A stretch of DNA of 16,751 nt, taken from contig SLDF01000067.1 of NCBI GenBank assembly GCA_007125435.1, forward strand, positions 1 through 16,751. The letters are read 5' to 3'. This DNA comes from Saprospiraceae bacterium (GTDB lineage: Bacteria; Bacteroidota; Bacteroidia; Chitinophagales; Saprospiraceae). Below, piece by piece: positions 16,029-16,751 of this stretch (the first letter of the stretch is position 1; each line of letters opens with the position of its first letter). The notes below the pieces were generated by a model. It ran no database searches. It was given only the letters and a program-made list of their open reading frames with translations, and had not been told where the DNA came from. Both the position numbers and the translations under genes were made by a program.

Positions 16029-16194
16029 TTTTGGGCGTGCCCCCTTACTATCGTGCGGGGTCGGGCTATCCGCTTGTATTCCTGACTGTCTCATGGGCAG
16101 TCATAAGATGTCTGTTGGCTTCCTCCGGTCGCCCCCATACATCTATTCCTGCAAACCATGAGTCAGCCACTCATATCGCTGCTATCCCTCACGC
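16029..16194 (-). repeat. Diverged relative of the dispersed element (copy D)
   Basis: It begins 6 nt after the odhB stop. Read on the plus strand it opens ttttgggcgtgcccc and soon reaches gggtcgggctat, then gcttgt. Copy B opens ttttgggcatcaccc, then cgggtcgctat and gcttgt. The outer pair is gcgtg (16035-16039) with cacgc (16190-16194), in place of gcatca/tgatgc in copies A-C. The core has three hairpins: tgactg (16083-16088) with cagtca (16098-16103); agatgt (16106-16111) with acatct (16139-16144); atgagt (16158-16163) with actcat (16169-16174). From memory, elements with these ends are widespread behind genes in Bacteroidota. It may double as the odhB terminator. The strand given matches copy B. 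Confidence 0.7.
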
Positions 16195-16203
16195 TGAAAC
16201 CGG

Positions 16204-16238
16204 TTTTCAGTTTTCAGTTGTCGGTTGTCGGTTGCGGG
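16204..16238. repeat. Five-unit 7-bp tandem repeat
   Basis: The units are ttttcag, ttttcag, ttgtcgg, ttgtcgg and ttgcggg, followed by a partial unit starting ttg. The first two are identical, then the sequence shifts to a second identical pair, so it expanded in at least two steps. It is too short in unit and lacks spacers, so it is not a CRISPR array. It likely varies in unit number among strains. Confidence 0.75.
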
Positions 16239-16240
16239 TT

Positions 16241-16332
16241 GTTTACGCTTCGCTGTTTAGGCAAACGGTCGGCTATCGCCTCCGTTTGCTGTTTACGCTA
16301 CGAGCACTCCGTGCTCTCCGCTGTTTATGCTT
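16241..16332. repeat. GTTTAnGC repeats interleaved with hairpins
   Basis: Four related units, gtttacgct (16241), gtttaggc (16255), gtttacgct (16291) and gtttatgct (16323), are separated by inverted repeats. The larger hairpin pairs gcaaacgg (16261-16268) with ccgtttgc (16282-16289) and contains an inner ggc/gcc stem. The smaller pairs gagcac (16302-16307) with gtgctc (16311-16316) around a 3-nt loop. Function is unknown. Confidence 0.6.
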
Positions 16333-16421
16333 GAAGATAACTGCTAGCTTTCAATTTTTATTGGTAGGTTCGGTCGAGTTGTTTTGTCACGATTTTTGCT
16401 TTTTTCAGCACAAAAATAGCG

Positions 16422-16434
16422 CCAAATCATTTGG
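16422..16434. repeat. 13-nt palindrome
   Basis: ccaaat and atttgg flank a single c. It is a perfect dyad in the noncoding tail. It could be a protein-binding site or a chance event in AT-rich DNA; I cannot tell which. Confidence 0.3.
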
Positions 16435-16450
16435 TAATAATCCACATAAC

Positions 16451-16494
16451 CCAGAGCTGACGCCCTGCGCTACTAATATGTCGCCTCTCTGAGG
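16451..16494. repeat. REP-like element with terminal hairpin
   Basis: The stretch contains gccctgcgctactaatatgt and then a short hairpin, cctc (16484-16487) with gagg (16491-16494). It recalls, from memory, REP-like palindromes in Bacteroidota that carry a gctac.aatatgtcg motif before a hairpin. One copy only, and no REP-associated transposase is in the window. Confidence 0.35.
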
Positions 16495-16603
16495 TTTGGA
16501 ATTATCTTTGATCTCGAATTTATGCAAATACATCACTTAAAAATGATTTTTATCTTTTATCTCCGTAAGCCACATTAGACAATTAACTTTTATACCAAAA
16601 GGG

Positions 16604-16653
16604 GACTTTCGACCTTCAGACCTTGGACTTTCAGACTTTTCGACATTTGACTC
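16604..16653. repeat. GACTTT/GACCTT degenerate tandem tract
   Basis: Units such as gactttc, gaccttcag, accttgg, actttcag, acttttcg and acatttg follow each other with a period of 7 to 9 nt. The sequence continues to the window edge as a pyrimidine-rich strand with repeated cttttatcttttatct. The tract is degenerate and seems noncoding. Confidence 0.5.
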
Positions 16654-16751
16654 TTTTTATCTCTTCTTTTGCCTTGGCTCTTTTAAAATGTTCCTTTTAT
16701 CTTTTATCTTGATTCTTGGTTGCGGGGTATCTGTTTTTCTTCCTTTGTTAT

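Larger units (their letters stand above)
16023..16751. other. Repeat-dense noncoding right edge
   Basis: No credible gene lies in these 730 bp. A frame of 153 codons (16031-16492) runs across several repeats, starts at TTG and resembles no protein family I know. The stretch holds an element related to copies A-C, a 7-bp tandem repeat, an array of GTTTAnGC units with hairpins, two short palindromes and a GACTTT-type tract up to the edge. Confidence 0.7.

Noticed and set aside
16204..16332. CRISPR array
   Set aside because: Units are 7-9 nt, spacers are not uniform, and no cas gene is present.
16031..16492. Plus-strand open frame of 153 codons
   Set aside because: It begins at TTG inside element D, 8 nt after the odhB stop, and runs through tandem repeats and hairpins. 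The composition is not protein-like.

Overview
The window looks like a chromosomal stretch from a Bacteroidota bacterium, probably of the Saprospiria/Cytophagia type. The reasons are A-rich leaders without Shine-Dalgarno sequences before most starts, TAnnTTTG-type -7 boxes, lipoproteins with signal peptidase II boxes, and intergenic repeats of kinds I remember from this phylum. Taxonomy is inferred from style and gene content, not from a search.

Layout from left to right: a gene-free left edge with an 11-bp hairpin; a small Bacteroidota-type exported or membrane protein of unknown function (minus); a prolyl oligopeptidase lipoprotein (plus) closed by a strong hairpin terminator; a PcaF/PaaJ-like thiolase (plus); a convergent minus-strand operon of a giant alpha-2-macroglobulin lipoprotein followed by the penicillin-binding protein PbpC (1C), with overlapping ends; a divergent SLC13/DASS-type permease (plus); the 2-oxoglutarate dehydrogenase E2 gene (odhB/sucB, plus); and a 730-bp right edge that is noncoding and full of repeats.

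The A2M-PbpC pair is the clearest functional unit. The lipoprotein carries an intact CLEQ thioester and should trap invading proteases in the periplasm, while PBP1C can rebuild damaged peptidoglycan. The prolyl oligopeptidase, thiolase, permease and E2 are metabolic genes with no obvious common pathway.

The most interesting non-genic signal is a dispersed structured element. Three copies (954-1088, 4723-4896 reverse, 12978-13118) share nearly identical ends around a variable hairpin-forming core. A diverged relative (16029-16194) directly follows odhB. The pairing between the two ends (gcatca with tgatgc) is replaced in the relative by another complementary pair (gcgtg with cacgc), a compensatory change that argues for selection on a folded structure. 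The elements occupy four of the six gene-to-gene or gene-to-edge spacers to the right of the first gene. The tail after odhB adds a 7-bp tandem repeat, a GTTTAnGC/hairpin array, a REP-like palindrome and a GACTTT-type repeat tract.
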